A stretch of 64,000 bases of DNA from Apus apus (GCF_020740795.1 NC_067284.1:100431440-100495439), one strand, 5' to 3'. Shown: positions 36,901-51,176, numbered from the stretch's first letter. Numbers and translations are program-made. The notes: generated from the sequence alone by a model not told the origin.

Positions 36901-39900
36901 TATACTGTGGGGAAAAAATGTTATGCACATGTATCTTATTAATTCATTTGAAGACAAGACTACTAATTGTTTCCATCACTGAAGGACATGAGAAAACCTG
37001 AACAGATCAGTCTGCTAGAAATGGCACAGGAACATTTCAGAAGCTTATGCTCCATGTCATCCACAATAGCCACAGCACCCACAACAGAGCTCTAGCTTCC
37101 TGCCAGGCAATTATTTATCTAAGCAGCATCTAACACACTTGGCTGATTGTATGCAAAATGAAACTTTTATACTTTTATCCAGGCAGTATCTTGCTTATGG
37201 TTACTGAGTCTTTCACTTCTTCAAGCCCAAGCTAACAACAAAATGTGGCAGTGTTTAACAGAATCATGAAAAGATTTGGCTTGCTGTGATAAAAATGAGT
37301 GAGACCTTGGCTTTTGGTCTTCTCCAACACTTCTCTCCTCTTTGTGATGTTCATACCCTACCTGGCACCTGGAGCACTGGGGTCTTCTGGAGCTACTGCA
37401 GACAAACACCACAGGTCAGGAGCCCTGCCATGATGGTATGTTCTATAAAGATGACCAGGGTGTGCTTCGACATGCTGCCTGTCTACTCATTGCTCTGTGT
37501 TCCTTCAAGGGTGCTCAAAGAGAATGGCTACAGTTTAGCTCCTTATCTTCTGCAAAAGATGCTAGTGATTTTTCTTAGTAAAAATAATTCAGAACTCAGT
37601 CCAACACAAACATAACATAAATACATTACCTAGGAAAAATATTTATTTGATTTATAATCTGCAAAACTTTATCCATCAGTTGCCTGTATTTTGTAAAACT
37701 TGTCAGCTTCTTATTATCCTGGCATAAAGGAGAAATTTCCTCTTAACCACCCTGCCCGGATGACTGATATCTCAGCATTACTACAAACAGTAACAGTTGC
37801 ACTATTCAACTGCTGAAGGGATTTTTTTCACCACATATGAAAAGCACCTGTGAGCTGACAGGCAGCAGATGGGTACACAGTTTATGGAACTTGCTGGCAC
37901 CACAGGGAACAGCTTTCAGGGGTCGTCTTGCTCACTGGCTTCTGCTTAACTCATTTTTATATGGCATGACTGAGCCTATTGTTTGCTCTGTTGATACTGT
38001 ATTTTCAGGGCTCATGCTGAAACAACTTATTTCCTTTAACTTCTGTTAACTCCTAACATATTCCACATTCTACCACATATTGCTGCAACTCTCACCGTAT
38101 TATCACAATGTGCCTGTATCACTTGTTCCTTTTTAAGCTTCCAGCTTCAGCAGCCATCATCATATTGGTATGAGAAGGTCATTTGCAAGACCAACTTGAA
38201 CAAGAGAGCAAGTCAAGACCACCACCATTTCATAAAAACATTTTAAAGTAATCTCATAACATTCAGGGAATTAGATGCATTTTTTTGGAACATTTTTACT
38301 TAGACAGAGTTGGAACTGCTGCACACTGTGCTACTAAACAGCAGGAATTAATCCTGTCTTCAGGTCTTATAAACATGGGAAGTGTATATAACTTCCTTCA
38401 AGATTTACACACAAGAGCTCATGACTCTAAAAAGCTTAACATTAGCCTCACTAAAGATGAACTCCTTGCATCCATTACTCCTGATTATCCAGCTAGTATT
38501 CACTCCACCTTCCTCAGTTCTCATGACAGAGGGCTGTCATCTGAAGAACCAGCATGTGCTATGGTCTGAGCAGAAGACAGTGAGCTGGGTATTCCTGCTT
38601 CAGCTCCCCTTTTGATGCTCTCTGAGCAAACCTCCACTCTATGGTTGTTAGTTTCTTGCTTTGCCCGTGAGTGTAACACATACATACTGTATCTGCCATA
38701 AAAATTCACTAAGGATTAATCTGATGGGGAGATGCATCTGTGAGATGTGGTGGGTCTTACTCTTCCTCTGAGTTCAACCGACTTGGTCACCTTCTTGCTT
38801 CATGTGCTATAAAGTAAAGAATAACTGAACTGTATTCACAAGGACTGTTCAGTGAGTTGTACTGGATTTGCACTGTGTAACACTGCTGCTGAAGTGTGGA
38901 ACTGATCCTTAATACCTCTGTGGGCATGTAACTCCACTGCAATACATCTCTCTTGTTCCTTTTCAGGGGATTCAGATGTTTACATGCAGAAGAACTTAAT
39001 GTTTAAATTTAAGAGGGAGGCTGTTCTCAGTGTTTTGCATCTTCTGTATGGTCATACTGATATTCTATGAAGCCTACAATGCTAGGTTGTCCATTATTTG
39101 TTTTTCTTCACCATCCTCCATATACATTTCATTTTCTGAGAGGGACTGGAATAATAGCAACATATTCTTCTGTACTGAGTCTACTTCTGTACAGCAATAA
39201 TTTTTAATTTCTTCCTGTAAGATCAACACCATATACAGGGAGTACAGAGTGTAATATAATCTTTTAAATAGATATTGAACAGTTTCTGCTTCACTGGAGT
39301 TCACCATTCTGCAGAGTCAGCTAGAAGGTATTTCAACATTGTTAGAAATGTGTAGTTCTAAAAAAACTGTACCTTAGGAAAACTTCCAAGACTTGACAGT
39401 TCCAAAGTGCTGAATTCAAGGATGCATAAAATAGTAAGCTTTCTGCTCTAACCCTAAAGCTAACCTGAACCATTTTAAAGGAGTTTTCAGTGGCTTTTGT
39501 TATTCTTTTCTCCTGACCCAATACACATCTGGTTCTAGTTGGCACCAAAATATAGACATATTTAAACGACATGAAAAAAGTCTAATCTTGCATTTGTCTT
39601 GTTTGGAGACAGGAAGTACCAGAAATCTCATAAGAAAGGCAGTTCTCCTTGGACATCCAGCCACTTTTTATATAGTCAAGTGATTTACATAGCTCAGAGA
39701 AGAATTCAAATTGTTTTGTTAGCCAAACTGACCCTTTCAAACTCCAGAGGCTCATTCATCACTAGGCAGGGGTTACTAAAAGACACTGGAAAAGCTGCTC
39801 AGTCTAACAGCCAGCCATGAAGTTCTTGATCTTTTGCATACTTGCTCTTTCCTCTAGGAAAATCCAATAAATTGAATAGTATTTAAGAACACTTTTGGAC

Positions 39901-40675
39901 AGGGAAAAGAAGTGCTATGTTATTCAAGATGCTAGAGAAAGAAAATAAATCCTGTGTTTCTGCCTTAATCTTTACTTTTCCCTTACTCAGTCAAACTCCT
40001 ATTACCAAGGTGGATCTGAATAAAGGTAACAAAATTAATATGGACTTTGGGATTTGGAACATAAGAAATATTTAGCAGCACTTAATGCAATTCATGTACA
40101 GAAAACAGTATCTTCCTAAAGTACATTTTCCATAATGACCTAGGTTCAGTTTGTGGCACTGATACAGCCTCTTGAGTACTTCTGAAGAGCTGGGCTGCAA
40201 GTATTTAACATTTAATAAAAAACAATGGGAATGAGCTGCTGAAGTTATTTGCAAAACGATCCACTGTTTTTAAGTAGCTTAAACACTTCTGAACATTGAA
40301 CCCATGAGTCCCTTCTGCAATGACACTGCAAGGTGATGCACAGGCACTTAGGGTCCTCTTTCATGAAAGGAAATCCTGAAAGCAAAGCTTGCACGTGACT
40401 ACAAGGAAAGGTTCACACTGAATTTAGAAACTTAACATCCCTGCACACATTTTCATGCTCAGACCATGCTTTTCTTTATGACCTTACTATACCATAGTAA
40501 AAGGCATGCCTACCAGTGATGAAATACTGACGTTTCACAAGGCTTATCTTCTCGGCAGGCTCTGCTGGCATCCTTGTGGAAGAACAGAACTCACAGCATG
40601 TATTGGTGCTAATGGAAGAACATGTTAATATTTTAAGTAGATGAAAAACAATTGGTGAAGAATGTGTTCATTTAC
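30971..40675 (-). other. PHACTR2: PHACTR2 intron C-D
   Basis: 9.7 kb, GT-AG. No CR1 or other named repeat was recognised. A very AT-rich block at 32815-33430 and a weak internal repetition at 34685-34775 are reported under findings. Confidence 0.85.
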
Positions 40676-40834
40676 CTTTTTGATCTTCTTTTTTCCCTTC
40701 CAATACTGATGCTCTCTCTGATAAAGCACCATTATCTCCACTGTCTTTTACCACACTTTCTTCCTGGATGGCTTGTTCACCAATGGCTATGGTGTGTCCA
40801 TTTGAAGTTTCAAAATTTACTGTTACATCACCAT
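40676..40834 (-). CDS. PHACTR2: PHACTR2 exon C: acidic linker after RPEL-N
   Basis: 159 nt, residues 84-136 plus one base. The acceptor is TTTCGTTTCAG|ATGG and the donor CAAAAAG|GTAAATG. It encodes DGDVTVNFETSNGHTIAIGE, then a polar acidic stretch ending LEGKKEDQK. The start (GDVTVNFE..NGH) matches my recollection of mammalian PHACTR2. The rest is low complexity with no recognised domain and is probably disordered. It is phase-symmetric (1/1), like exons B and D. Confidence 0.93.
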
Positions 40835-43554
40835 CTGAAACGAAAATTTGAAAGCTATTGCTAGTTTAACTGTTTCCTCAGCTCCTACTGACAACACACA
40901 GCATCCCTCTGCTTTAAAGTTTCCATGGAAGCACAGCAGAAGACTTACTGATAGTGAAACATCCAGCCGCAGATCTGCTCTGAAAAATAACACTGTAAAG
41001 GAACTCTCTAAGCTCTCATGTTCTTTGGGTGGACATCTCTGCAGGAAGTACACATGGATTTTCAGGTCCAGTTTTGTGTCCGTACACATTAGCATCCCGT
41101 TCTCTTCCTCCCTGCATCTTGGTTTACACAACAAAGAAATGTGTGCATGGACCACAATGGAGCTGCAGTATGTTCCAACACGCCTCAGATCTGGACAATT
41201 AGGGGATAGAGTTGCAGGACAAGTGTGGTGCATCCCAGCAGGTAAATCAGTCAGGAATTCAGACAGAAGTTCTTAGAATATGTGTGCCTGCTTAATGAAT
41301 AAAATAGGTCACAGCTCTGATGACATTTTACTCACTTACCCAGTCTACCTCAACCATGAGGTTTTTTGTAATCCTGAAAAAAAGTCTTTCTCTTCCCTAC
41401 TTGTCTCTATATTCCTGAAAAGTACCACACACATAAAGCTGGCACACAGCTTTCTCTCTTCCATTTTTGATTGCTTTCTGTTCTCTGTAGCATGCATTTT
41501 AAAAGTGCTGCTGATTTTCTTCTCTGGTCATTTCTAAGGTTTGTTATCCTTACGTTGCTCACAGCCCACCTGCAGTTCACACATATGATTGCTTTCCTTT
41601 TGCAGGATTCTCCTGTTGTCCATCAAAAAATTTTGCAAATCTACCTGGTGTCTCGTTCCTCCCACTGCTTCTTCATTAACTGTCATAATTCCACTCTCTC
41701 TTCTCCTCCTCTTCCTTGCTGTGTGCTATCAGACCTGGATGTTTGGCAGTTCCCTGGTTCAAACACAATCATGCAGCCCCTCTCTTACCACCTTGGGCTG
41801 CTCCATGGGTTAAGCAGATGGTTTCATCCTCACCCACACACTAACTTCAACTTGATGTGTAAAAACTAAGTTCTGCCTTCTCAACCTTGTCTTATTCACT
41901 ATAGCTGACAGTTGCACAAGGCCTCTTTCTTACAACATGTAGCTTCTTCAGCTCCTTTCTTCCAGGTATTCATAAACCCATTCTTTCCTATCTGCCTCCA
42001 CCTGTGCCATTCCCACATCTTGTTTGTGTCCTGGTTTTGCAAACAACTCCTGCGTCCAAGTGGCACTTTCCAATTTCCACTTCTTTCTTCTTCATCCCAT
42101 GTGAAACAGTCACTTTTTCACATTTTTTACCTCTCACGTTTCAAGACTCCATGTAATTTCCTCAGCTGGCTTTCATCTCCATAACCATTCCTTCCACATG
42201 CCTTCACATTGCTCAACCACTGTCTTTTCCATATCTCTTTTTTAGCACCTTCAAACCAATCTTGCATTCTTTCAAACTGCTCCTTAAAAATGATAGTTTT
42301 CATCAGACAGGAAGCACAATGTAATGAAGGCAACATAGACAGGTCTGATGTCCTTCTTGAGACAGGAGAAAGGGGAGAAAATTGTTCAACTTTACATCAT
42401 TTTCTCACTTTGCTCAATGCCTGTAAGGGATCCAAAGTCCCATTCCTTTTTTAAGAGTGGGTTAGAGGGACAAGGACATCAGTGACCAAAGCATACACAC
42501 TATTAGCACAAATTATAGGATTTACACTCAGACTGTAACCAACCTGAAGCATTACTACATGTCCCAGCAGTCTAAATGCAATTTACAACCATTAATGGAC
42601 AAAGTCAGGCAGCTCCCCAGTAAAGCACATAGCAAAAAAATGTGTCAAATTTACAGATGCAGAAATCAAGCTACGGAGAGTTTGAATCTCTTCTTTTAAG
42701 TCTAAGACAATGGCAGAGACAAGTTCAGAAGCCAACTATGCTGAATATCATAGTCTGGAGATTAGCAAAACATTGTAAAGACAAGTGAGATCACATGTCA
42801 ACAAACAAGCCCTTTACTTCTAAATATCAATGCATATGTCATTAAACATACACACTGATACTTTCATGAGTCTTCAGCTCAGGCAGAGCAACAAAGTTCT
42901 AAAAGAAAAATACTCTTGGGAATCATGGAGTTCTTAGACTCCTTGATGAAATGACAAATGGTTTAATTGTAAGCTACAGAAAATTATCTTACTCTCTTTA
43001 GTTTTATTTGATCTAGATTTATAGAAGATCAAGAATATTAGAAAGGATATCACTAGACATAATCAGATGTAGCACAGAGGTGGTAACCATGTTAACTCAT
43101 GTTTTTCAAAACACAAATTCTGCTTAATACCAGTTACTAAATCTTAGAGTATTTTGAAACAAGTGGTGCCTTCCCCATAGTTTTATGCTTTTGCCATTTG
43201 TGAACTGTGGTCTGTGTGATAGTGGTGGGGTCTGCCTGATCCCACCACTGGTACTTTTAGATACCTGAAATGGCAGCTATTGCTTTTGCCTGGCAAACCA
43301 CAGGAGTCACATTATTTACAGGGAGCACCAAAATCCTTGAGGATATGACCAGAAGCCAGATGGTGTACCTATGGCAGGAGTAGTTTCAGAACACAAATCT
43401 CTCTACTCCAACTTTAGTTCTTTGTCACCTGGTCCAAGTAACCTCTCACATCCCTCAGCTTTGTCTCCTCATACCTACGTGGAAGCAATGTGATAGTGGC
43501 TTCATCATCCATGTTTAGCACTTAGGAGCTTAAGTCTAGTTAACATGTTATCAC
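40835..43554 (-). other. PHACTR2: PHACTR2 intron B-C
   Basis: 2.7 kb, GT-AG. It contains the MIR-like fragment at 42640-42735. The 142-codon plus-strand and 136-codon minus-strand frames near 40823-41276 overlap the exon C border and have no family resemblance. Confidence 0.85.
42640..42735 (+). mobile_element. MIR-like SINE fragment
   Basis: TTTACAGATGCAGAAATCAA followed by GCTACGGAGAG resembles the MIR segment TTTACAGATGAGGAAACTGA plus GGCACAGAGAG. A weak continuation (ACAATGGCAGAGACAAGTTC) follows in the order expected. It lies in the intron between exons B and C. Confidence 0.45.
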
Positions 43555-43635
43555 CTTGCTCAGGCATTTCCTTCAGCACTCCCCTTCTTATCAGCTCCTC
43601 TCTGCTTTGTCTTGTCGAAATCTTCCTTTCCAACA
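43555..43635 (-). CDS. PHACTR2: PHACTR2 exon B: N-terminal RPEL repeat
   Basis: 81 nt, completing codon 57 and running to residue 83 plus one base. The acceptor is TTTCTTTAG|TG and the donor GAGCAAG|GTGATA. The peptide reads VLERKISTRQSREEL followed by IRRGVLKEMPEQ. This is the N-terminal RPEL repeat of the family (about residues 58-79). Its signature is divergent: Arg65-Gln66 stands where other repeats have Arg-Pro, while Glu70-Leu71 is kept. That divergence is usual for the N-terminal repeat in PHACTR proteins. The split codon phase (1/1) means the exon could be skipped without a frameshift. Confidence 0.95.
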
Positions 43636-45904
43636 CTAAAGAAAAAGCACAGTTAAGAATAGATTTATTCTGATACTGCTGATGCTGAAAAATATTTTTA
43701 TTTTAAAGAAACCCTGAGAAATCTTGTTTCCTCTGATTCTGCAGGAGAAGTTGCCTTCATGGACACTAGGAAGATATTCCCCCACAATTTCAGGCACAGA
43801 AGGGAGGATTCACCTGATCCAATGCCTTCAGATGAGTGAAGTGATCTTTATAGTCAATGGAAAGAGGTACCTCCACAGTTAAAGTCAATTTATCTTAGCA
43901 TAGGTTAAATGTTAAGAGCACCTCTTTACCATTGACTGGGGTGAGTAGCTCAGCTGGAGATAGCTCCATCTGCTTTATAGATATTTTGAATTAGGAGAGA
44001 CGAATCCTTCTCAGAGCAAGCAACTCAAAAAGTAAACCTTATGACATGAAAACTGTTTTAAAGGAAAACAAAAAAATAACCTTAAACAGAAGTTAGAAAG
44101 TTATCTTCTAAAAGGGAACAACATCCTCATCAAGGCTGGTTGGCTTCCATGGAAAAAAAAATGCAGCATCCTGTTTTTAGCTTAAAAAATGCAGCATACA
44201 ACACACAAAAAAAGACTGTGACTTGAAGCATTTTAATCATTACGTTTATTTCTCATGGGAAAAAAGCTAAATAGCTTTAAAGGGAAAAGCATTTACAGAT
44301 GGCAAAGTAGAATAACTCCCCACTCCATGTCCAGACCAACACAATTTTGGTCAGTGGTCTGGGAGGCCACTGTAATGATTAGCAGAACCATGGTGCTCAG
44401 CCCATAAAATGTGAGCGTCACTTGTGAAATCCTGTCTTTACAGTTAGGAAAACTAAATCTTCCATCTTGATTCTGTTTACATACAGACATCAAAACCCAC
44501 ATGATGTTTGGAGCTCAAGACAAGGGCATGTGGCAAAGCTTCAGCCATGCTGGACTTCAACCTATTAATGCTATTGTACAGGGCTATTTATCTCATCAAT
44601 TAATTCAAACACTCTGGTAATCCAATTACTCTCTATGCCAGCCTAATTGCTGTATGCAAATTAAATACTGCAAGAAGTATTCTCAATCCCACTTGTGCCA
44701 GCCCAGTTGGAGTGAACAGCCTTATGGTGAAAGGACGGCTCCCGTGAAGGCACGCAGAGAGGCAGTTTGCTCGGCTCTCCTGAGAAATTTGCCCTCCAAG
44801 CCTAGCAGCTGACAAACATCTTTGCCCTCAGCAGGTAACTCCAGCTCTGACTCACAACCAGGCACACTGAAGGCATCAGGAGCCTGAAGGCATCACTGCT
44901 CATGGCTTCCCACTCCCCTTCTCTGCCAAGGAAGGGGATGGTTGAACAGAAGATTAAGCAGATTCTGTGCTTCTCAACCTCAGAGCACCAGATTTACTTC
45001 TCATGCTGCAAAGTGAGGGAATTCTGCAACTGCTCCACATGGGATGCATTTCCCTACCAAAAAAGCATCCACTCCTGGCAGAAGAACTGGGGGCAGTAAC
45101 CATTTTGACTGGCCCTGTTCAAGCTACCCATGCCCTTGAGATCAACAGATTGTAAATGCAAACAGTAGTGGCGCAAGAACGTTTAAGTCTGTGCTTATAT
45201 GCTCAGGTACTCTGGGATCTGTCCATGAAAGGTCACACCTTCATGGAATTCAGATCACATGTGACAATATAAAGGAGCCTGTGAGTGTGGCTGCAGACAC
45301 TCAATGTAACCCGGCCTCCTTGGGGAGAGTGTGGTAGCCTGAACAGAGATCAGGTTAGACTGCTTTGGGTCCCAATTCTACATTATGCAGAAGCTCTTCC
45401 GATTTTTCTCCATTACTTTTTAAGGTATATGCTTTGCAACTGTGTGTCACACGTGATACTGGCACGGCAAACAAAGCACAGGAGCATGCCCTATTATTGC
45501 AAAGACTTTTTCATGTAGGGGAACATATATACTCTCTTATTATTATTTCAGCTTTACAAGTATTACCTACTTCCTACTATTTTTCATCTCCGCTTCCTTT
45601 TCACATCTATTTTTCTTGGGGACAGTGAAATGAGATTCTATCTTTTTTTGTGGGACTTCATACAATATCACTTGAAAACAATGATGCTCTTTTTGTCAAG
45701 TTCAAGATCATTGAGTAAGACCCTTCATTAATGTCTCTCTCTCTAGTTTTCAGGATGGTGTATTTTTTCAGTTCCACAGCACTGAATTAACAACTGTGTC
45801 AAATTAATTATCATGGAAAATGTCATTTGGCATTAGAAGACATTAACCTCTTACACTTTCACTGGAAGGCCTCAAAGCCTCAAACCAGGACAACACTACA
45901 CAGG

Positions 45905-45990
45905 TTTCATAACATTCCTTTAGACATAACTATCTCCATTTCACAGATTAGAAAATTCACCAAGAGATAAGAAGCTTAAGTCCCCACTCT
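45905..45990 (+). mobile_element. MIR-like SINE fragment
   Basis: ATCTCCATTTCACAGATTAG, then AAAATTCACCAAGAGATAAG and AAGCTTAAG, parallels the MIR core (ATCCCCATTTTACAGATGAG, GAAACTGAGGC, AGGTTAAG). The match is short and diverged. It lies in the intron between exons A and B. Confidence 0.45.
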
Positions 45991-47616
45991 CCATTATCTA
46001 AAATGCTAGCCAAGAGCACTGTTTTATTTAAACTGATTAAGCTTGGCTGATTCAGCTTGAAAAGCTAATGTATTTAAGATATTATTTCCCCAAGGAAAAA
46101 CTTCAGAAATCATGCTAGTATTTGCTATGAGTAGCGTAATTTTAATTCCTACAAAGAAAAAGGCAGACTTTAATTTAAATCAAAGTGATCAATAATTTGT
46201 CCCTTTGTGTAAGAGGATGAGTAGCCTGTCTACTTACAAACTTACGCTGGGTGCTATTTAGCCAGGCTGGACTCATAATTTATTGCATATTGCAGACTGG
46301 ATTATACAATACAATTCACATTTACACAGTCAAGTATTTCAATTATCACAGCCCAACTGCACTGAGCTTTAAGGATCATAAACTATTAAGTTGAGCTAAT
46401 CACATTTGACTACTATTATGTTTCAGTAAACTCTTAAAACAAGAGTTACAAAGTGAAGTATTTGTAGTCAGGAAATTTCTGAATGAAGGTGAATGGGTGT
46501 GCAGATGCTATGACTTTTATTTGCTTGTTATATATTCTACTTTTGCTATCCCTGCCTCACTTAGGATACCGACTGCATTGTGTTCAACGAGCCACTTCTT
46601 TGCCTACATTTTTAATGTTACCTTTCAATCTGGGAGCCAGACCTGCTGACATTTGTTAAGTGTATAATTTGGGGTACCTTTTCAGGTGTGATTTCCTGCA
46701 TTAAAATTGTCATCAAACAAACAAACACCACCAAGCATAAGAATTTTAGATGAATTGCCTACTTGTGGCTCAAATTATCTGCTCAACAGAAGCAAAACTC
46801 TAAATGTTGGCCATCTGCTGCTGAGCTAATGGCATAGACAACTGTAGAAAAAGTTACTGTCTACCACCTGAGATGGGTATCACTGTTTTTTGTCTTAGAA
46901 ATAGTTCTATCTCCTGAGCTTGGTACAGCAAGATGACAGCACTTTGTTGCTTCCACCACTGTCTCACTTGGCATACTCCCTCCTCTCACCATCTCTGTCA
47001 TGACTTCATCATCTGGGTCTTTCTCCTTCACTTGAAGGAGTTTAAAGTTCTTACCTTCTGTTTTCAGACCTACTTCTCTTTTCTGCCTTCTCCTAGTAGA
47101 ACCTGCCACAATACACTACCCATTTGCTTCTCCCATAAGCACACCTTTGTCTCTATTCCTCTATTCCCACTGATGATTGTTTTTGCAATCTCTCATCTTC
47201 CAGGTTATTACCTATTCCTTACTCAGAAGCAGGTGACTAGTACTATCCTAGAACAAATATATGAGGAATACTGTTAGCTCTACCACCATTGTGTGGACAT
47301 CCTTGAGCTGAGTGACCAGCTGATCCCATGACTACAAATATCTTGTTGTATGTCTATATAATAATGTGTGTGTAACTTGCATCTGTGATATATATGTGTA
47401 TATATAAAAGCGTGAATACATGTAACATTTCAACACCAACATATGGTTTATAACATTAAGCAATAATAAAATGGAAATAAAAATGTCTCCATCTGTATAC
47501 ATGTACATACTGAGGATCAACTACGCAAACAAGTCAGTCCTGACTCTGAGTGCAATTGGTTATCAAAGCTTGCCTGGTGAGGAAGGCTGAGGCAAGAATG
47601 GCTCCACTCTCAGACA

Positions 47617-48160
47617 TCATAGAATCATAGACAAGTTTGGATTGGAAGGGACCTTTAAAGGTAAATAGCCCCTGCAATGAGCAGGGACATCTTCAACTAG
47701 ATCAGGTTGCTCAGACCCCCATCTAGCCTGACGTTGATTGTTTCCAGGATGGGTAATCTACCACCTCTCTGGGAAACCTGTAAAACATTTCCTTTTTATA
47801 TTCAGTCTGAATCTACCCTCTTATAGCTTAAAACTGTTGCCTCTTGTCCTATTGCAACAGGCCCTGCTAAAAAGTCTGTCCCCAGCTTTCTTATAGGCCC
47901 CCTTCAGGTACTGGAAGGAGCTATAAGGTCTCCCCAGAGCCTTCTCTTCTCCAGGCTGAACAGCTCCAACTCTCTCAGTCTGTCTTCATAGCAGAGGTGC
48001 CCCAGCCCTCTGACCATTTTTGTGGCCTTTCTCTGGACCCATCCCAACAGGTCCATGTCCTTCCTGTGTTAAGGACTTCAGAAATGGACACAGTACTCCA
48101 GGTGGGGTCATACCAGAGCAGAGTACGGAGGCAGAATCACCTCCCTTGAGCCCTGCCAAC
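47617..48160 (-). mobile_element. CR1 LINE 3' fragment, inverted
   Basis: About 540 nt of CR1 in minus orientation, so its 3' end is at the left (ATCATAGAATCATAG at 47617). Recognisable tracts include GTTGCCTCTTGTCCTATTGC, TCTTCTCCAGGCTGAACAGC, CTTTCTCTGGACCCATCCCA and ACTCCAGGTGGGGTCATACC. It covers the last part of ORF2 and the 3' UTR, with multiple stops and small gaps. It is the longest repeat in the window, within the intron between PHACTR2 exons A and B and in the same sense as the gene. Confidence 0.95.
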
Positions 48161-51100
48161 TCAAAAATATATCATGTAAAAATATTTCTTCTACTGCAGT
48201 CAAATCAAAGCTTGCCCTGACTTCAGGTGTAACTGTCAGCAAGAATGTAAAATTACCACACTCCATGCAGCCCTCATTTATTGGAGTAAATCTTACTTGC
48301 CCAAGGGATCCCACAAACATTTGAATTTTTAGCCAAATACAAATAATAGTAACTCTAATCATAAGAACAGTTACCTCAAAAAGCCGTTTCCATCTCTCCC
48401 TCCCTACATCCTCAAAAGACACTGCTTAGTGGTATTCAGCAACTACAGACCTCAGGCAGTCTTAAAACCCATTCTCTGACTCAGAGTGCTCTGAGATTCT
48501 GGATATTCTCCAGTCTTTAGTTGTGCTCTTCCAAGAGAATCTCGAGAGAATTCAGACTTTTACTTTTTCTCTGACCTAGTAAGAGCTAAAATTGCCTTCT
48601 GCTCCCTGTCTGTCTATACTCTCACAGCGGAGCTTTGAAGTGGCATCTACTTCATGCCAAGACACAAACTGCTGCCTTCTTTTCCTTCACAGCAAAACAT
48701 TGCAGAGGGGAGAAACCCTTGAGATGACGCCGTTTTCTGTTTGTTTTTACATAATTTTGAAAGCCCTCTAGGCAGAAAGTATCCAACCAGTGCCCAGAGA
48801 ACAGATTTTCTGAGCTACAGCATGAAAGTTATGTTCCTAAAGGAAAAAATTCCAACCAACATTCCCACATTGGCACAAATATTTCCCCACGTAGTGCTCC
48901 ATGTTTTTTCTGATGTTTGTGGTATTTGCTGTTTGTGACCATCTTTTGGTTGCTAGCATAAGAGACACACGAGATTTTGTCAAAGGCAGATGCCCTGGCA
49001 AAGTTGTAGCAGGAACCTATTTCAAAAAACCTATTGAAAAGCCAGATAAAGCAATCAGAGTTCTTTCCAATAGCATGTATTTTGTCTTAGAAGGAGCTCT
49101 TTCTTCAGCTCCATACAGATTTATCAAGTTGTAGCCCTGTTAAGAGAATAGGCAATACATGTGACCACCATGGTTTGGTCTCCCATGGTCTCAGGCCAGG
49201 AAATCAGCTTCCTGCACGTAAGCTACACACACACTCTACATACACATACCCTGTTCTGTCATGTAAACACATCTCTGATCAAGTAGTCTGAGGAAGAGGA
49301 TTTCCTGTAGGATTTTTATTCTGTATGGATGTTTTCCCATTTCTTTCTCAAGTTCAATAAGCAAGTTTCTTCTGCTGTGTCAGTTAGCACGCAGCCAAGG
49401 GCAACTTGCCAAGTAAACACATCTTCTCAACCTCCATTGGTCCTGGGTCTGCTTCCTGAAGAACATTATTAATTGCCCCCTCCCCCAAAACTACCAGCTG
49501 AGGCAAGATGAAAGCAATTTCAAACTAGTTTTTATTTCAAATTCCAGCCTCACAGGAAGCACATACACAAATGTAAGTGATTCCGTACCTTACAAACATG
49601 GAGTTTAAAAAGCAAATTAATATCTCCCTATAGGTCTAAGGCTTCCTGACAGCATATAAAGATATGCTTTCATTGCAAGTTAATCTGATTTGCTCTGAAA
49701 AGGTATAGCTTATTCATGGTGTGGCTGGGGCCAGAACCCTGCCTGTTTCTGGGATTTCTGGGGACACAACCCCTCACAGTTCGTGCTGCAGAACAGTACA
49801 ATTTACCTCAGTTGTTCTCCATATTAAAATATCTGGGGAGACCATCTGCACTTCTGGCCAAGACAGAGAAGAAACTGCAGGAGGGCACTGGAAGTCAACA
49901 CATAAATTACTAACCTATCTCCACTCCTACAAGCACCACCAGTACTACTACTGGGCAACCATCATGGATGAAAGGTATGTCTAGTCCACAACAGGCTGCT
50001 GACACAGGTCAGAAAGTACAGTCAGGCTTGGGAGGAAACATATACCTTTTATGCAGGTAGGAGGGTAAACAACAGTAACACCTAGCAAGACTATACACTG
50101 TATTTGCCTTGAAAATGTACTCCAAATCTTTACTCTGTGGAGATTAGTCAATACTTAGATATACTCTTTTTTCTCAACATAAAAGGTCAGAAACTGTTCT
50201 TGTGCCACTTTAAAATACCTCAATTTGTAGGTTACATCTGAAAGAGTCAAAAGGCGTAAAGCTCTCATATGAAATTTAGGGGGGAAATAATATGGGAATC
50301 TTTAATTTATTTTTAGAACTCTTACAACTCATAGTATCCATATTTACTTTATTTTAATCTCCCTGTCTGAGAGAGTCAGTCTTGCCAGTCCTTTTGAGGT
50401 GAAAGTCAAGATTTTCAGATATCACATAATTCCTGGAGTTTCACTTTAAGGGGAAAAAAAACAAAAGCACTAAATACGCCAAGGTTGACAAAATGCATGT
50501 AAACTGGGACACAGGAATGTGAGTTGATATACTGAATGTACAAAATAACACAAAAGTTTTGAAAACCTAAAATTTATTCCCTTTGCCACTATGTTTGTAT
50601 AATTCTGACCAAATAAATAAAATTTTACAACGTAGCAGGATGGATAAGCAGAAGCTCACTAAAAATAGAGCATATGTACTCCTTAGAACAAATACATCTG
50701 TCTGCTGAATAATAAAAAAATACCAGAAGTTCCCAACCCTCCTGTAAAACATCTTCAGTTCTGTTCACCAACACATGCATTGAATTTTGCATATTTACTC
50801 TTCACAAACTACATAGGTACTGAAAAATTGTAATGTATATAATTCAGAGCATGAGAATGGTTTTGTGTTTTATTAGCTGTTTTACATTATGTTATTAAAT
50901 ATAATAGCAGTCTTTACTGCTTAGAAGCTTGGTATGTACTACATGGCTATCTAGCAGGATGCTAGCTAAACAAAGAAGTAAAAAATGGCACATTTTTCAG
51001 GATAATTTAAAAGTCTCTATGTAGAAGATGATCCACCTAGATACACAAGATACACAAGCACTTAGTGAATCAATTATCTTAGTTGCTTTTTTGCCACAAA

Positions 51101-51176
51101 GGACTACTAAATATAAAGTCCTATGCCTGGACTTAGAGCTTGGATTTCAGTTAGTCAACTCAGTGTTACTTCCAGT

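Noticed and set aside
40848..41276. 142-codon plus-strand frame
   Set aside because: Lies in intron B-C, overlapping the reverse-strand frame; no family resemblance, domain or splice context.
47380..47410. TATATATGTGTATATATA as a promoter TATA cluster
   Set aside because: A simple dinucleotide tract in an intron without CpG or initiator context.
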